Below the pieces are notes generated by a model, which was given only the letters and a program-made list of their open reading frames with translations, was not told the DNA's origin and ran no database searches. This document shows, piece by piece, positions 35,401-47,660 of a stretch of DNA of 64,000 bases (position 1 is its first letter; every line of letters starts with the position of its first letter). Source of the stretch: Amphibalanus amphitrite (taxonomy: Eukaryota; Arthropoda; Thecostraca; Balanomorpha; Balanidae). The position numbers and the translations under genes are program-made. The stretch covers positions 62,001-126,000 of the forward strand of contig NW_024882798.1 in the NCBI RefSeq assembly GCF_019059575.1, given 5' to 3'.

Positions 35401-35846
35401 GCCACCTGGCCACCGGCTGCCTGTACTCGGCCCGGCTGACCGACTCCGGGACGGTCACCACCCTGGCCGGCTCACAGGTCACCGTCACCGGCAGCCCAGG
35501 TCAGTCGGCCGAGGCGCCAAATCCGATACCTATAACTTCATAGAAACTTGTTGGACTTAACTTTTGATAAATTAGTCGTAGGTACAATGACTTTTTCAGT
35601 CACGTGCTGGAAATGACCGACCGGCGACCACGATAGGAACACCCTTGACCCTTGACACTGCCTGAGCCGTCTGTGTGTGGTCCCTTAGAGCATCTGACGG
35701 TGGACGGCATCAGCGTCCTGCTGCCGGACATCTCCACCGAGAACGGCGTCATCCACGCCATCAGCGGCGTCATCGGGCGGCATCGGACGTCATCAGAGAC
35801 GTCATCAGTGACGTCACCAGGGGCGTCATCAGGGAGGGCTGCATGA
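29500..35846 (+). CDS. Secreted low-complexity protein with two C-terminal FAS1 (fasciclin) domains
   Basis: Exons: 29500-33700, 34370-34479, 34728-35082, 35290-35499 and 35689-35846 (stop TGA), all with GT-AG borders and matching phases. With the signal exon at 5353-5445 the model has 1708 residues. The 4.2 kb exon encodes a disordered Ser/Thr/Pro-rich region: PPVTD repeats near the start, a GDDQPSS repeat (32040-32225), then an Arg/His/Tyr-rich stretch (32270-32700). FAS1 domain 1 spans about residues 1399-1550 (IMELLQ..., GPYTLFAPTNEAV, LLYHVMRG). Domain 2 spans about 1554-1693 (GPVTLFAPTNAAF, ENGVIHAISGVI). FAS1 proteins such as periostin and TGFBI work in extracellular matrix and adhesion. 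Domain 1 has a divergent second motif (ENGALFSVSAVL), and domain 2 has GH for the usual YH. An adhesive or matrix role is inferred. Confidence 0.85.
32040..32226 (+). repeat. Coding tandem repeat in the FAS1 gene
   Basis: About eight units of 21 bases, such as CCGTCCTCGGGAGACGACCAG, encode degenerate copies of PSSGDDQ and SSQPSSG. The frame is kept throughout, so the repeat is translated. Length polymorphism between individuals is likely for such an array. Confidence 0.85.
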
Positions 35847-36550
35847 GTGTTATCAGGGATTTCAGTACAGTGCGCCAGTGCCGTCGGAGGGTCATTTAAC
35901 GCCCGCCACTCAGGACAAACGGGCACCGTATAGCTGCGTGGGGGTGCTGTCCTCCACAACTGTCGACTGACGATTAAATGGCTAGTCTAATACCAGCTCC
36001 GTTTTGCTCTCAGTGGGTGTCAGACGATACATAAACGCACGGTGCTGCTGCATGTGGCGCCCATATCTGCAGAGTGCAGGGATTAACCACAGGGACCATA
36101 CCTGTGCTGCGACTACATATGTACACACAGCTCTCTCTATTGGTTTATACGTGTCGCGCCGGACGCACCTACAACCGGCTTCATGTCGTGAGGCGAACCG
36201 GCTGGGTGGTAGTGTGACTGATGGTACGGTTGAGGTGTGACTGATGGTCCCTCTACGAGTGACAGATGTGCCTCAGTGTTGACAGAGGCGGCTGTTCCGA
36301 GCCGTGACTTATAAAGCACCGGCTCATGGCGGTCGGTAACGCACCGCTAAACCAGGAAACATTCGTCCGCACGGTTAATGATGCTTCAGTGGACGAGTGA
36401 TGCCGTTTGTTGGTTATTGTAGAATGAGTGTCGAATAAGACGTGTGGCCGTTGATCTGTATCGAAATGCACTAATTGACAGGTTAAGGTTCATAAACATG
36501 ATGACTGAAATTCAGGAAGTTCGAATCAGGAAACAATGGACAGTAAAGAA
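35847..36550. other. 3' flank of the FAS1 gene, nothing further recognised
   Basis: Apart from the ATTAAA noted separately, no gene or repeat family is seen. Confidence 0.5.
35973..35978 (+). terminator. Candidate poly(A) signal of the FAS1 gene
   Basis: ATTAAA, the commonest variant of AATAAA, lies 127 bases after the stop codon, followed by a GT-rich stretch (GTGGGTGTC, about 36014). No closer canonical signal is seen. Confidence 0.35.
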
Positions 36551-37243
36551 CCAGTATAGCGCCTTTTGGGGCGACTAACGGAGCGAGCGAGGGGGTGAAT
36601 CTTGCACGTGCTAAATTTCGAGGGGGTACCTCCAACTGACTTGTGCACGGCACCCTACTGACCGGTTTCTAGCGATGTGCCAAATTTGAGCACAATCGGC
36701 CCAGCCGTTCTCGAGATCTGGGAGCGGCACCCTGCACGTGCGCACGTGCAAAATGGGTCCCAACTGACTTGTGCACGGCACCCTACTAACTGGTCCCTAA
36801 CCGTGTACCAAATTTGAGCGCCATCGGTCCAGCCGTTCTCGAGATCTGGAAACGACCCCTGCACGTGCGCACGTGCAGCAGCACCCCAACTCTGGCACAT
36901 GGATATGCAGTGCCTAGTGGGTGCCTACCTACATGCCAACTTTCAGCGCAATCGGCCAAGTAGTTACCGAGATATTGCAACAATTACAAAAGTGACACCT
37001 CTTCGTTTTGCACGTGGCACGTGCATAAGGGGTCACCCACATGCATCGGGAATAGTCCAATACTTGGTAGAAGGAATGAAGCTACCCTACAAAAATTACC
37101 GCGTGTAAATCGGTCAAGTGGTTGCTGAGATATAAGCCTCGCAAAAGCGTCCGCACGGCCGGCCGGCCGGCCGGCCGGCCGCTCATACTCAGAAATTTCC
37201 GTTAATCTAAGGAAAGACTCCGCTCGCTTCGCTCGCTCCGTAA
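36551..37243. mobile_element. Family A element, copy 3
   Basis: It starts CCAGTATAGCGCC and ends CGCTCCGTAA. It shares the internal tandem units, the GCACGTGCGCACGTGC palindromes (36735-36750 and near 36861-36876), and a GGCC tandem run (37157-37181). It is about 200 bp shorter than copies 1 and 2. The base after its right end is C rather than T, so the A|T target rule is not met as clearly here. Confidence 0.6.
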
Positions 37244-39041
37244 CAATTGTTCATAAGTGTTACATCATTCGTGCTTCATACCAGACTGTACCTATTGATT
37301 GTTTTCACATTTTGGTAGCATATTGGTTTGTGCTCGTCATTTATCGCACTATAGAAGGTACGATTATATCGCATTTTGGCGTATGTTTGTCAGCCACGGC
37401 GCCGATATAATTGTTAGACGATGATGATAACGGACCGTCGTACAATATACCGCTTACTTCACCACGGCACGGCGTGACTAACGCTCTAATCCATCTCCCG
37501 ATGCACGCTGTGATCTCACTGCTGGGTTGACGGCGCGGTTTACTGGGCGGGTCTATGGTGGGAACTCTGCCTAGCTCGGGGCAATCCGTTCCGGCCGCGC
37601 TGGCTTTATGTGCCGACCGGGATACGGACACTGAGCTTGTCCGTTTTTTTTTTTTACTGATGTACGTTGACTTTTATTATCGTTCTATAGATGACATATT
37701 TGGTACAGGTGCCTCTGTTACAAGGCTATGTAAACCCTCTGTTAGAATCTATCATGATTCCCTGTTGTTGTTGTTGGTTGGTTATTTCTCAAATTAAAAA
37801 ACGTCACAATCAAATAAAAACGTCACCTTCACAATAAAAAAGCTCACATTCAAATCAAATTAAAATACATTTAGATTTAAAAGGTCGCATTTAAATGAAC
37901 AACTTACGATCAAATTAAAAAATCGCATTCAAATAAAACTAACTTTCAAATTTAAAAAGGCCACGTTCAAATTCAGTACACTGTTGGTCCCGTGAAACCT
38001 TTTCCAGCCTTATATCTTGACAACCATTGGACCGATCTACAAGCGGTCTGCAGCATCAGATAACCCCATCATTTTAAAAATTAACGTGACTTTTATATCC
38101 GGGTAAGCGTCCCGGCGCGAGCTAAATGCCCAATCAGGGGCGCCTAAATGGCTGCGCTCACAAAACCCCGCACTGACTGGGACGTTGGCTGATGGCTCTG
38201 CAACTCATGGCTTGTCTTTAGGTCCCGACGGCCACAGCATTTCCGTGTGTCGTGGTTGGGGTGCTATTGCACGTGCGCACGTGCAGGACCCGCTTGTGTA
38301 TCTTGAGAACAACAAGGCCGATTGCGCTCAAAGCTGGTACCGGCTACCTGGGTGACCTGAATAAGTCAGTTGTTGTCTCATTTTACACCTAGGTACGCAC
38401 GTGTTAAACCGAATATATCTCAAGAACGGTTAGGTTGATAGAGTTGAATTCTATAGAGCTGGTGACCGTACAGTTACCGTCGATAGATAATGAAAGTGAT
38501 AGTGGTTGTCTAACATGTATGAATTGATTACTATCCTCGGTGATTTGAGCTTATAATAAATTCCTGTTGACGACCATGGAAGAGACAGTGCACTTGCCAA
38601 CATTGGCAGGAGGCTCACATCTATTTATCCACTTCATCACATATCACACATTTATCGAACCGTGCAAGCCTTGCATAAACACGGCTATATGGCAGTTGGC
38701 ACATCCTTCGAATCAGCATAACAATATGCAACATATACCTACATTATAAACTCATTAGCTATTAAAGAAAGCGAGCTGTCAAGTGTCAAATCTGTTCCGC
38801 CTGACGGGTGCCGATAGTGCTTCGTACCTCTGCCGTGTATATCGTTACATAGTATACTAACCCAATATGAGTGTGTGCTAATAACGACCAAAGTCCGAGT
38901 CAGGCACCGAAAATATTTATCAAAAGAAAAAAACGAAAGCTGACGACTGACAGATTATTTTGGTAAGCGATCAAATAACTCAGTAATAGATGAATGAAGG
39001 TTCACACATTCATCGTGGAACCAGCATCGCAATCGCTGCAG
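37244..39041. other. Intergenic DNA with AT-rich tandem repeats and a family A fragment
   Basis: At 37786-37980 a degenerate array of units like TCAAATTAAAAACGTCAC repeats about ten times. At 38255-38345 a diverged inverted piece of a family A element contains GCACGTGCGCACGTGC (38269-38284). No gene is supported; a 60-residue frame at 38567 has no features. Confidence 0.5.
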
Positions 39042-42000
39042 TTAGTCTCCCTCTATTCTGTTGGACGACCTCTGCTCGTGCGCTGCCGAAGCCAGTGTGT
39101 AGAGCACCACTCCCTGGGCCAACACTAGCGCCACGATACCGACGTAGTGTTCAAACAGCACACTCTCAGCTTCCGTGTGCAGCCGGTAGGTGGTGCTGAC
39201 CAGCAGGTACACCGCTGCAGCGCCCTTGAACGCATCCCAGACGACCACGGTGATGCTGCCGGCCGGCCACCCGTTCTGGAGACTCAGCAGCAGCAGCAGG
39301 TGCAGCAGCAAGTCGACTCCTCCGGCGCAGGTGGTGGCGATATCTACAATGGTTTGCTCGGAGCAGGTTTCACTGCAGTCCGCGCCGTGGCGCCACAGTC
39401 GCTGAGCACCGCAGGTGACCACGGCCACGGCCAGAATCTGTCGAGAGGAGAGGAGAAGATATCAGTCCATTGCAGACCCACGCTCGCATTGGGAGCTCAC
39501 TCGTGCGTAAAACTGATCGGACCGGGCTCTGTAATTTAAGATAGCTAGTCACGCTTCATCTTTTTGTGTGGTGACCGAAGCGTTAGCCAATAGCCCATTT
39601 ATGCTGAAATCAACAGGATGAGTATTGAGCAATGCAGTCACCTATAACGAATAACGATAGACCAAGAGATCAGCGCTGAAAATTATGACATACCTACCTA
39701 AGGGGCAGCGTTGTTTTTATCATTTTAGAAATATCCAGTATCCTCCAGTATCCTACATATCCACCCACCAACATCAAATGTATGTCAGTGTTTTTATGTA
39801 GGCTGTAGCACATTTCAGCAAGGACCTTGGAAGTTGGAAAAGTGCCGCAGTTTGAACATGTTTGATGTTTGATGTGGGGGAGAGCCGGGACATTTGATCG
39901 AGGTGTCGATGTCGACACTCGCATTTTTCATCGACAGCCCGTCATGACAGTTCGATCCATCACTTCTCTGCTCGGTGGGCGACCGTGTGGGCAGCGGCGG
40001 CCTCATAGTCGTTTGATGTGGACCGCTTCCGCCGACAGGCCGACCCAAGTCCCGCCAAAACAAATCCACGCGGCACGCACGCAGGAAACTTTTCGACTGA
40101 GTCAAATAAATGCATGGAAGCAAGCCGATTTCCGAATCAAATGTGGTAAAAAACTATGCGTATCTAATAATCTGACTTATAAAGACCTGGACCATCTCAG
40201 AGAACCGTCGAAGATTGACCAAGCTTATATAAGCTCGTATATGCACTGCAGTCATGACTAACGCATCCTCTCCGTTTATCCGATGAATCGTCTATCGAAT
40301 AATCACTTCCCTATTTATGCCGCAGAAAAGTAAAGCTCATAGCACTTGCGATAAACATAGCCCGCACACGGGTAGGGTGATTCTCCGTTCTTGGTCACAA
40401 GTCCTGGCGTGACGGCATCGATGACATAGGCGGTGTACCCTTCACCGGCGCACCCCGACAGTGACCAGCTGCGGCGCCTGAGTCACGGCAATTCGTCCTG
40501 GCAGAGCTCGACTCACGGTGCTGGGAGAGGCGCATCCACTCTTATAGGTACAGCCCACCGCTAAAGTAATGTAGGGTTTTACCAATCTCAACGGTTGGCT
40601 TTGACTGGCGATTGTTTAATGCGGAGTGATCGAAAAGAAGATGTCAATAGCTTAAGTTGCAGCTGCAAGGGTGACGATACATATAAGCTACATTCAAACT
40701 TTCATTGTAGTCTGGCTAATCGTTCCTAAGCTTCAGAAGCAGAACATACCCATGACTGAAACCCCACATTACTTTTGCTGTGGACTGTACGTACTAACCT
40801 ATCGAGCCCAACAATACGGGGGCAAGGTGTTAATAAGATCTATGTGTAGCCAATTGCTAGAGTCATAGCGTTGAGCGAATGTGAGCGTTTACGTTTAGAC
40901 GGTGACGGAGTGCATAATTTTAACCGTAGGTACTAAAAACAACACCGGGCGGTATTTCCCCTCTCGGTCTCTCCATGTTGCCATCATCCACACAGGCGGA
41001 GCGATGGTGGCGGACAAACGGGGAGGTAGGTAATTAGGGCTGCCATCAAACAGCCAAGGCCGCCGCCGCCGCCTCATCCCAGCAGCAGCTGCAGCAGCCG
41101 GCTGCAAAACGACTGACGTGTCGGATATAGTCGGCCTCCAAAGTCTGTCGGAATTAATAATGATGCGTCCTCAGGCCGCGACGCTTCACTTCGGGGTGAG
41201 TTATCCCTGAGCGTCATAGCTAGCAAAGGACGTCTGTTCTGCCGAAAATGATGCCATATTTTACGCACGGCTATCTGTTGCAGGGACATCTGTGAATAGA
41301 TCCAAGTTTTCTGTGACAATATGTCGACTGGCGTCATCCGACATGTCGCCCATTTTCTGACACTGAAAGACCACTTATGGCAAAAGATGGTCACTTATGC
41401 CAGCGAACAACAGCGAGGCTCAAACATGAACAGCTGACATCGGTTCAACAATGCCCGACCAGCACCCCTGACGAAACATGCACCAAACCGACGGCGTTCT
41501 GAATCACCTCCCAGCGACACTGATTCAGCGTTACCACCTCCCCCGGGCACTTCCAACAAAACCCAAACAGCAGCAGACCGGTCACCTGTTCCGGCGGAGC
41601 TGGCGCGCTGCCACCGGCCGGAGAGCACTGCCCCATCGCCGCTGACCGGTCAGATCGCGCCCTTCCCATCGGGGACTCACTGCGCGGGGTGGGTTATTGC
41701 AGGGATTCCGGGGATTCAGCCGACGGAATGGGCCTGTCTCACCGGGTGATAGAAGTGACAGGTCTGCTCTGAGCGGGGAAATAAAGAACCGAGAGTGGCT
41801 CAGCGTGCCGGTTCGGGTGTGTGATAGTGTATGTGCTGTAGAGACCCGCCGTCAATGGTAGTGTCTCACTTGTGGCTGGGTTCAGCTGGATGACTTACTG
41901 CCATCAATATCACTGTTGCTAGTAATGTGGCCATGTAAACGGTCGAGGCCGAAACGCCCGATGAGTACAAGTAGGTATAGAGAATAATAAACAGCCCTGA

Positions 42001-42807
42001 GAGTAAGTACGCAAGACATTACGACATCATCCGCTTGGGAGTTGGGAATGGAACGGTTTAAGAGCAAGGTCAATGTCTGGTGTCTCATAACCGTTTGATA
42101 AATTACTTAGATTGACTGGAACCAGCCGTTCTCTGCAGGGGATGTTTAATTTCACGTGCCAATCTAGTATGACTTTTGGATTAAATACCACCACATTGGT
42201 GCATGTGGGCGTGGCCTATAGTTAAACTCTATAGAACGATTTCATTTATCCCCGAATCGAATGGCACGTAAAATACCTTTGACCTGCCCTTGACCTGAGG
42301 TCAGAGCTTTAAGTTGACCTTTCCCAAACATAAATTACGTACCCACAGGCACCACGACGCGCCTGCGCATGACCAGCACGATAGTCAAAATCGCGACTCT
42401 GCGACCGTTTGGGTAAAGTTATTGACCTGACCGGACCTAAGAACATTTGACTTGACCTCAACCAGTTGAGGCCATTGCGCCAATCACTGCATCTGGAAAT
42501 CGCGCATTCGCTCGTTTTTCCTGCGAAGCGCTAACTAAATTGGGGGGGGGGGGGGAGAAATTCTAAGGCGAGTCCCCCCTTCTGCCTCATGTTCATATGT
42601 ACGAAAGTATACGACGATAAATCGATTGGTCCGGCTAGTTCAAACCGTTCACTGGAAACTTATTTCCCCGCAGAGCATACTCACCAGGATCAGAGTGGTG
42701 ACGCTTTGGGCGGCCTTTTTCCAGATGCTGGGGTACTGGAAGCCCTCCACGGCCTTGAAGCCCGTGTAGCTGGCCGAGGAGGCCCCGGTCCGCCGCCTCT
42801 CCCGCAT
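39042..42807 (-). CDS. Four-transmembrane-helix protein of 172 residues, MARVEL-like layout
   Basis: Two exons on the - strand. Exon 1 is 42807-42685 (41 codons, starts MRERRRTGASSASYTGFKAV) and ends at a GTGAGT donor. Exon 2 is 39437-39042, beginning after CTCTCGACAG. Both borders are phase 0 and the join falls inside helix 1 (TTLIL|ILAVAVV). Predicted helices lie at about 36-53, 78-95, 103-122 and 138-158, with a basic N-terminus and a short polar tail. A cysteine pair (Cys62, Cys66) lies in the first loop. Small tetraspan proteins of this shape often organise membranes or junctions, but I do not recognise a specific family and assign no function. The ATG is the first in the exon. Confidence 0.7.
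39438..42684. other. Intron of the tetraspan gene
   Basis: The 3.2 kb intron holds no gene I can support. Its upstream part contains the family C fragment described separately and, at 42540-42556, a run of 15 G. Open frames such as 41074-41394 and 41395-41628 lack any recognisable feature. Confidence 0.5.
42180..42545. repeat. Fragment of G-tract family C with the shared core
   Basis: The sequence from TTGACCTGCCC through CACGACGCGCCTGCGCATGA, CAGCACGAT and CAAAATCGCGACTCTGCG to the G-run matches 1370-1690 and 6290-6590. Neither end is complete. Confidence 0.5.
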
Positions 42808-43300
42808 GGTCTGGTCGGCTCCGACCTAAGGTGACCCGAGCTGGCCTCTGAAGACCTTGTTGATTTTCACCGACCTTCGCCGACCCACGTAGACCTCCTG
42901 GGACTTCAGAGCATCCCTGCTCGAGTTGGTAGTCCTCTGATAATCTCAATCGTCGAGCTGGGCTGAGCTCGCATCCTGTCCTGCTCACTTCGATGACCTC
43001 AGCTTCTTCAATGTCACCATGTCCAATGACATCTGTGATCAGTTCCCATGTGTAAATGGCCGCTGAGTCGCACGCCGTAAGCGAGACCAAGTTCTCACGG
43101 ACCTCCACCGGTTCACTATGACGTCCCTGACTGTCCGCCCTCACTCCCGCACCGCCCACCGCCCGGGCGAGACCGCCACCGCCGCCGCCGCCAGTCCGCT
43201 CGGCACTAGCCGCCCACCGAGCCGCCCATGTGCCGCGCTCTGCACCGCCCGAGCCCGCCTCATATAGTGGCACGTCGCCGCGCCCCGCCGACGGCCCGCG
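42808..43300 (-). promoter_or_regulatory. Probable 5' UTR and promoter region of the tetraspan gene
   Basis: The region is GC- and CpG-rich. On the - strand a TATA-like CTATATGAGG lies near 43257-43266. A 212-residue open frame crosses this region in another frame and is discussed under rejected items. The promoter call is by position and composition. Confidence 0.3.
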
Positions 43301-46300
43301 TGCTGATTTATGACACGGGCCCGGTCAGCCTTGAGCAGGGCTGCCGGCCGACCGGCTGTCCTGCCGTCCTGCCGCTCCAGTCCCGGCAACAGGCGCACTG
43401 CGGTCACTGTCTGCCGGGGACTGTTTATCCACCGAGCAGTGCCGGGCGGCGGACGCCGACTCTGAGCAGGGCACGGCTCAGCGCTCACAGCTGGTCCGGC
43501 GACACCGGCGGACCTCGCAGAGCCGCGGCGCAGCGGAAGGGGCGGGCCGCCAGGGGGCGTGGCAGGGGAGACAACAAACACTCCTGCAGCGCAGCCTGTC
43601 GCCGTGCCGTGTCGGCCGTCACACTCACTCGGCGCTCAGCTCCGAACAGATGCGCTGTGGCCACGCGCTAACGACGTGTTGGTTCTCTGCTGTCAGCACC
43701 AGCCCTCCGCGGCCGGCTGGAGCCGTTCCCGGCGGCCAGCTGGGGCCGTTCCCGGCCGCCGCGACGTGCATACAGAGGCCGATCCCGTGCACAGTGCACT
43801 TAATCAACACCGGCCGCACAAAGCCACAGGTGCACGAACGTCTGATACAAGCGCATTTATAGTTGCAGTTCAGACTAAGAAGCGCTATAATCACTGCACT
43901 TCACCGCAGTTCCCAGCAGCAGCAGGATTCTAGATTGATGACACAATACAATGGCACCGCAGAGCAGTGAATCCTTTCTAGAGGGCGTCTGTCTCTGGCA
44001 GTCACAACTGTCGGAGCTCAGCCGCTGCTGCGGCCGACGGACACAGCCGCCGAGCTGACGGGGCGCCGAGTGTCGTGACCGGACCGAATCAGCGCTGATT
44101 TACCGGGGGCTTAGCTCTCCGTCCGCCCCCGCTCCGGCCAGCTCTGTCCCAGTGCAGTGACGCAGCAGTCTGACCGCTAACTAACCGCTCCGGCAGAGCT
44201 GCACACGATCCATTCGACCTTTCAATCAGAGGTCACCCGAGTGGACAAATTGCGCGGCCGCCCGGCCCATGACCGGCGCCCGATCCAGGAGGCTGGGAAC
44301 TTGATTTGGCCTGAAGTGGACCTGTCAGGCCGCGCCATGCATCATGAATTGAAGCGGGCGCTCACTGCAGCCGGATTTCCATAAATTCGATGGCCGGTTT
44401 AGGGTGTCTGATTTCTCGGTAGTCAGATGCCGGTGGCAAACCAAGCTCCTCTGTTGCCGGGTAGTACCACCGCTCTCCGGCGACTCGGCTAGCCAAATCA
44501 TGCGTCGACTCACAGTAGCAGACGTGGTGTAAACGTTTGTTGCGTATGGAGCGATGTTATACCGCGGGAACGCCATTCTGCCTACACACAGCGTCCTGTG
44601 GTTGGATTAGAATCCGGCTAGCGGCAGCGGGCGGGGGCGACTTGGATATAAGTGCCCCGTCGCGACGGGGATAATTTTCCCGACGCGTGACGCATCGAGA
44701 TAATCGAGGGAGAGCGACCCAAATTTGGCCCTCCCACAGTAGCATCTTCAGATGCGCACGAGCGCTAGTCCCGACCGAGACATTTGCATTCAGACGCAGT
44801 GGAAGGCTACATCACCACGCTCGACGCGATCAGCGGTTACAATGGCCAGCAGTGAAACACGTCTGCTCGACGTCGTTCAGCATTTAGCACGCCTTCGTAC
44901 TTCGCTACTAAAGCCGTTTTAGAACAAGTACACTTGCACGGCTGTAGCACTGTCACGCTTGCAGTCAGGCAGTTATCAAAGCACTGCCGAATTGCGAGCA
45001 TGTAACTTTGTCACCGGCTCGTGTGGCTGACACGATGGGACCACGTCGTGGGCCGCAACAGTGCCGTTCACGGCAGCTCCTCAGTCCTCGCCAAATAAGG
45101 CGATAGAATGGCTCGCCTCTATTCCCCTGCCGTCAGCTCTATAGGACAGTGAAGGGAGGCGACACACCGCTCGGCCTTGGCCATGTGAAAAGCCCGCCTC
45201 TACCACATTTTCAGTGACCGCTGTGGCCTATGCGACACGCTGAATCACAGCGGTACAAAAAGGTTTGAGCCGCCTCAAACAGCTCAAAGCACCCAGCCCG
45301 TGTCGATTACAGGTCTGCGGCCATGTGTTGACGTTACCGGTCACGGCGGTAGGTCCCCTTTGACAGCTGTCATCCAGTGTGTCATCGCGCCGCTGTAAAT
45401 ATGACAGCAAGTGGCTGCCGACAGCCAGCCACCTCTGCAGCCGCACGGGAGGACCGCGATGACAGTCGACCAAAACAGACACGCGAGCTCCCAGCGCCAA
45501 TACCATTAAACATACCAAACGGCCGATAAAAGTCGCCAGTAGTTAGCAGTTAGCACTCGGCAGTTAGCACATACTCGTGTAGCGAAATGTAGCGACTACA
45601 TAACTTTGGATATCAACACCATGTCATCCCCATCACGCAGCACGGCGCGTGGCGTGATGAACAGACCGTCCAGTCGCGGACAGGTGCTCCTAACTGCTCT
45701 AGCCGCGTCACGCCACAGCGCCAGGTGTCACCATATGTCAGCCGCTCCGGCTAATGACACGCGGCCGGGCGCTGGCGCTGGCCGACCTCCGCCGGACGTG
45801 TTGATAATGCGCCCGGTCTGTTCAGATATTCAGTGGCGGCTGCTACACGCCCGGATAGGATCGCGGCGGTTTTACATATTCCGTCCGCGGATGGGTCCAG
45901 GGATGTAATGCAGGCCAGAGGCGGGCGGGCTGGTGGTGAAAGCCGAGCAGCAGAGGGTTTGTGCGTGACTTCGTATGAAATAATTAAGACGGAAAATACA
46001 GCGCGATTTTATTCGGTTTTCCTGAGCTCCATGCATGGTAAATTGTGGGTAGCTGCTAACAATGCTTCAGAGTGAAAAGTACGGCACAAAATACTGCAGC
46101 GATCCATTTTTGTGCAACACATATCTTCCACGGTCACTTAATGGGGAATGTTTCCCGGGTCACAAATTCTCCGGTTTATATTTTCGAAATTGAAAGTACT
46201 CACATCACGCTCCTTTTGTAAACACGAGGTCTTTCACCATGAACTTTTTGAAAAGGGTTTGTGGCGAAGGCAAAAAGTTCGAGCTGTGAAACTGTCTTTC

Positions 46301-47039
46301 AAACTTATTCATTTACTACGAAATATAATACAATTTGCTCTCAGACGTGTGAATTATCGCACCCAAGACGTATGGAAATATTTAAACGAGTATGTACGAA
46401 ATCGATATCAATCATGACATGACCGAAACAAAACAATGCACATTCAAACACCACCTGCTTCGGAAACAACTGACACATCCGGAGCAGCATGCTGTCAAAA
46501 TCGTCCACGACTGCCCGACAGCTGAGAAACATAACAAGCTGACAGCAGCCGACAGGGACCCAGCCGCACCCCGGGCACCGTCTGTCCTCCCCTCGGCACC
46601 CTGCAATGGCGCGATGTGAGCCCCGAACTCCGGCGGAGTAACGGTGTCGGGCGGGGCGCGGCGCCACCGACCGGCGAAGGTCACTCGGCGGGGAGCGTGA
46701 CCACTGGAGCTGACCGCCGTCGCCGCCGTCACAGGGTGCGACACCGGCCGAGCCCGCCGCTCACGCGATAACCAAACGGTCGGCACACAAAAATAAACAC
46801 CGCAATCGGCGATACGAGTCGGAAAAGTCACCAGCTCGACGGGTCACGCGGTGGTTCCACGTCACTGTCGGTCACAACTACCGCGAAACGCAGCGTGCCG
46901 TCGCACGAGCGATACGCGACAGCGGTGACACGGGCGAGCACGTGATGCACGTGATCATGGCGGAGGTAAACGTGGCCCGTGACACACGTGCACGAAGTTC
47001 ATGACACTAAAACGTTCACACGGGAGGGCACTTTGACGT
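43301..47039. other. GC-rich intergenic DNA, no gene supported
   Basis: Composition is high in CpG between about 43300 and 44300, which produces many overlapping short frames on both strands. None has a recognisable domain, a consistent splice context or a repeat-family match. From 46000 to 46500 the sequence is AT-rich. Promoter-like function cannot be excluded. Confidence 0.5.
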
Positions 47040-47660
47040 TCAAGGTTTATCGCTGTTCGAAGGTGGTTCACTGTCTGAATTTTGAGCTTTGGATTGTGTC
47101 CCTGAGCCCTCCGCGGGCGTCATCTCCACATCCGAACCGCCCTCTGCCGGTGCTGAGTCCGTTTTCGCGTCACCAGTCTGCTTCTGGTCCTTCTCTGCTG
47201 TTTCAGAGCACGGCTCCTTTTCCTTCTCTGCTGTTCCAGAGGACGGCTCCAGCTCCGTTTCCCTGTCCTTCTCCGACCCCCCGGCTGACTCAGTTTCCTT
47301 TTCCGATTCCTCCGTCGAGTCCTCTGCCTCGGGAGGCGGGATCGCCGGCGGCGGTTCCTCGCCCTTCTTCCTCAGGAACACGCGCTGCATGGACAGCTTC
47401 TTGTCGGAGAAGCACACCTTGGACCACGTCTTCTGACCGCCATCGTCGGTCGACTGGCCCAGGAAGAGCGCCGAGCCGATCTGGTCCTCGTAGTGTCCCA
47501 GGAAGTTGTACTTGCCGAGCTGCAGCACCGGCTTGTCGGTGTCGATGCCGACGAACTGGTAGGAGCAGCCCTTGGTGAGCAGCTCGTCGTCGACCAGGCC
47601 GTGCAGCTCCACCAGTACCACCATCTCCTCCTCCTCGTACTCTGAGTCACCGCTCTCCAT
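47040..47660 (-). CDS. GTF3C6: GTF3C6 homologue, small subunit of transcription factor TFIIIC
   Basis: A single-exon 206-residue protein. The start at 47660 (MESGDSEYEEEEMVVLVELHG) is preferred over an in-frame ATG at 47786, because the conserved family begins with an acidic run directly before VLVELxG. Residues about 13-100 form the conserved TFIIIC small-subunit (triple-barrel) domain, with VLVELHGLVDDELL, VGIDTDKPVLQLGKY, HYEDQIGSALFL and KKLSMQRVFL all aligning with my memory of human GTF3C6. The C-terminal half is a disordered Glu/Ser/Pro-rich tail. The protein is part of TFIIIC, which binds the B box of tRNA genes and recruits TFIIIB and RNA polymerase III in the nucleus. An intronless gene is slightly unusual, but the frame is intact. 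Confidence 0.88.
   Translation of the reverse strand: MESGDSEYEEEEMVVLVELHGLVDDELLTKGCSYQFVGIDTDKPVLQLGKYNFLGHYEDQIGSALFLGQSTDDGGQKTWSKVCFSDKKLSMQRVFLRKKGEEPPPAIPPPEAEDSTEESEKETESAGGSEKDRETELEPSSGTAEKEKEPCSETAEKDQKQTGDAKTDSAPAEGGSDVEMTPAEGSGTQSKAQNSDSEPPSNSDKP

Noticed and set aside
42635-43273. A 212-residue open frame on the - strand across the tetraspan exon 1
   Set aside because: It runs in a different frame from the helix-encoding exon, which has a clean donor and joins in phase to the next exon. The alternative translation is Gly/Arg-rich, GC-driven and has no domain.
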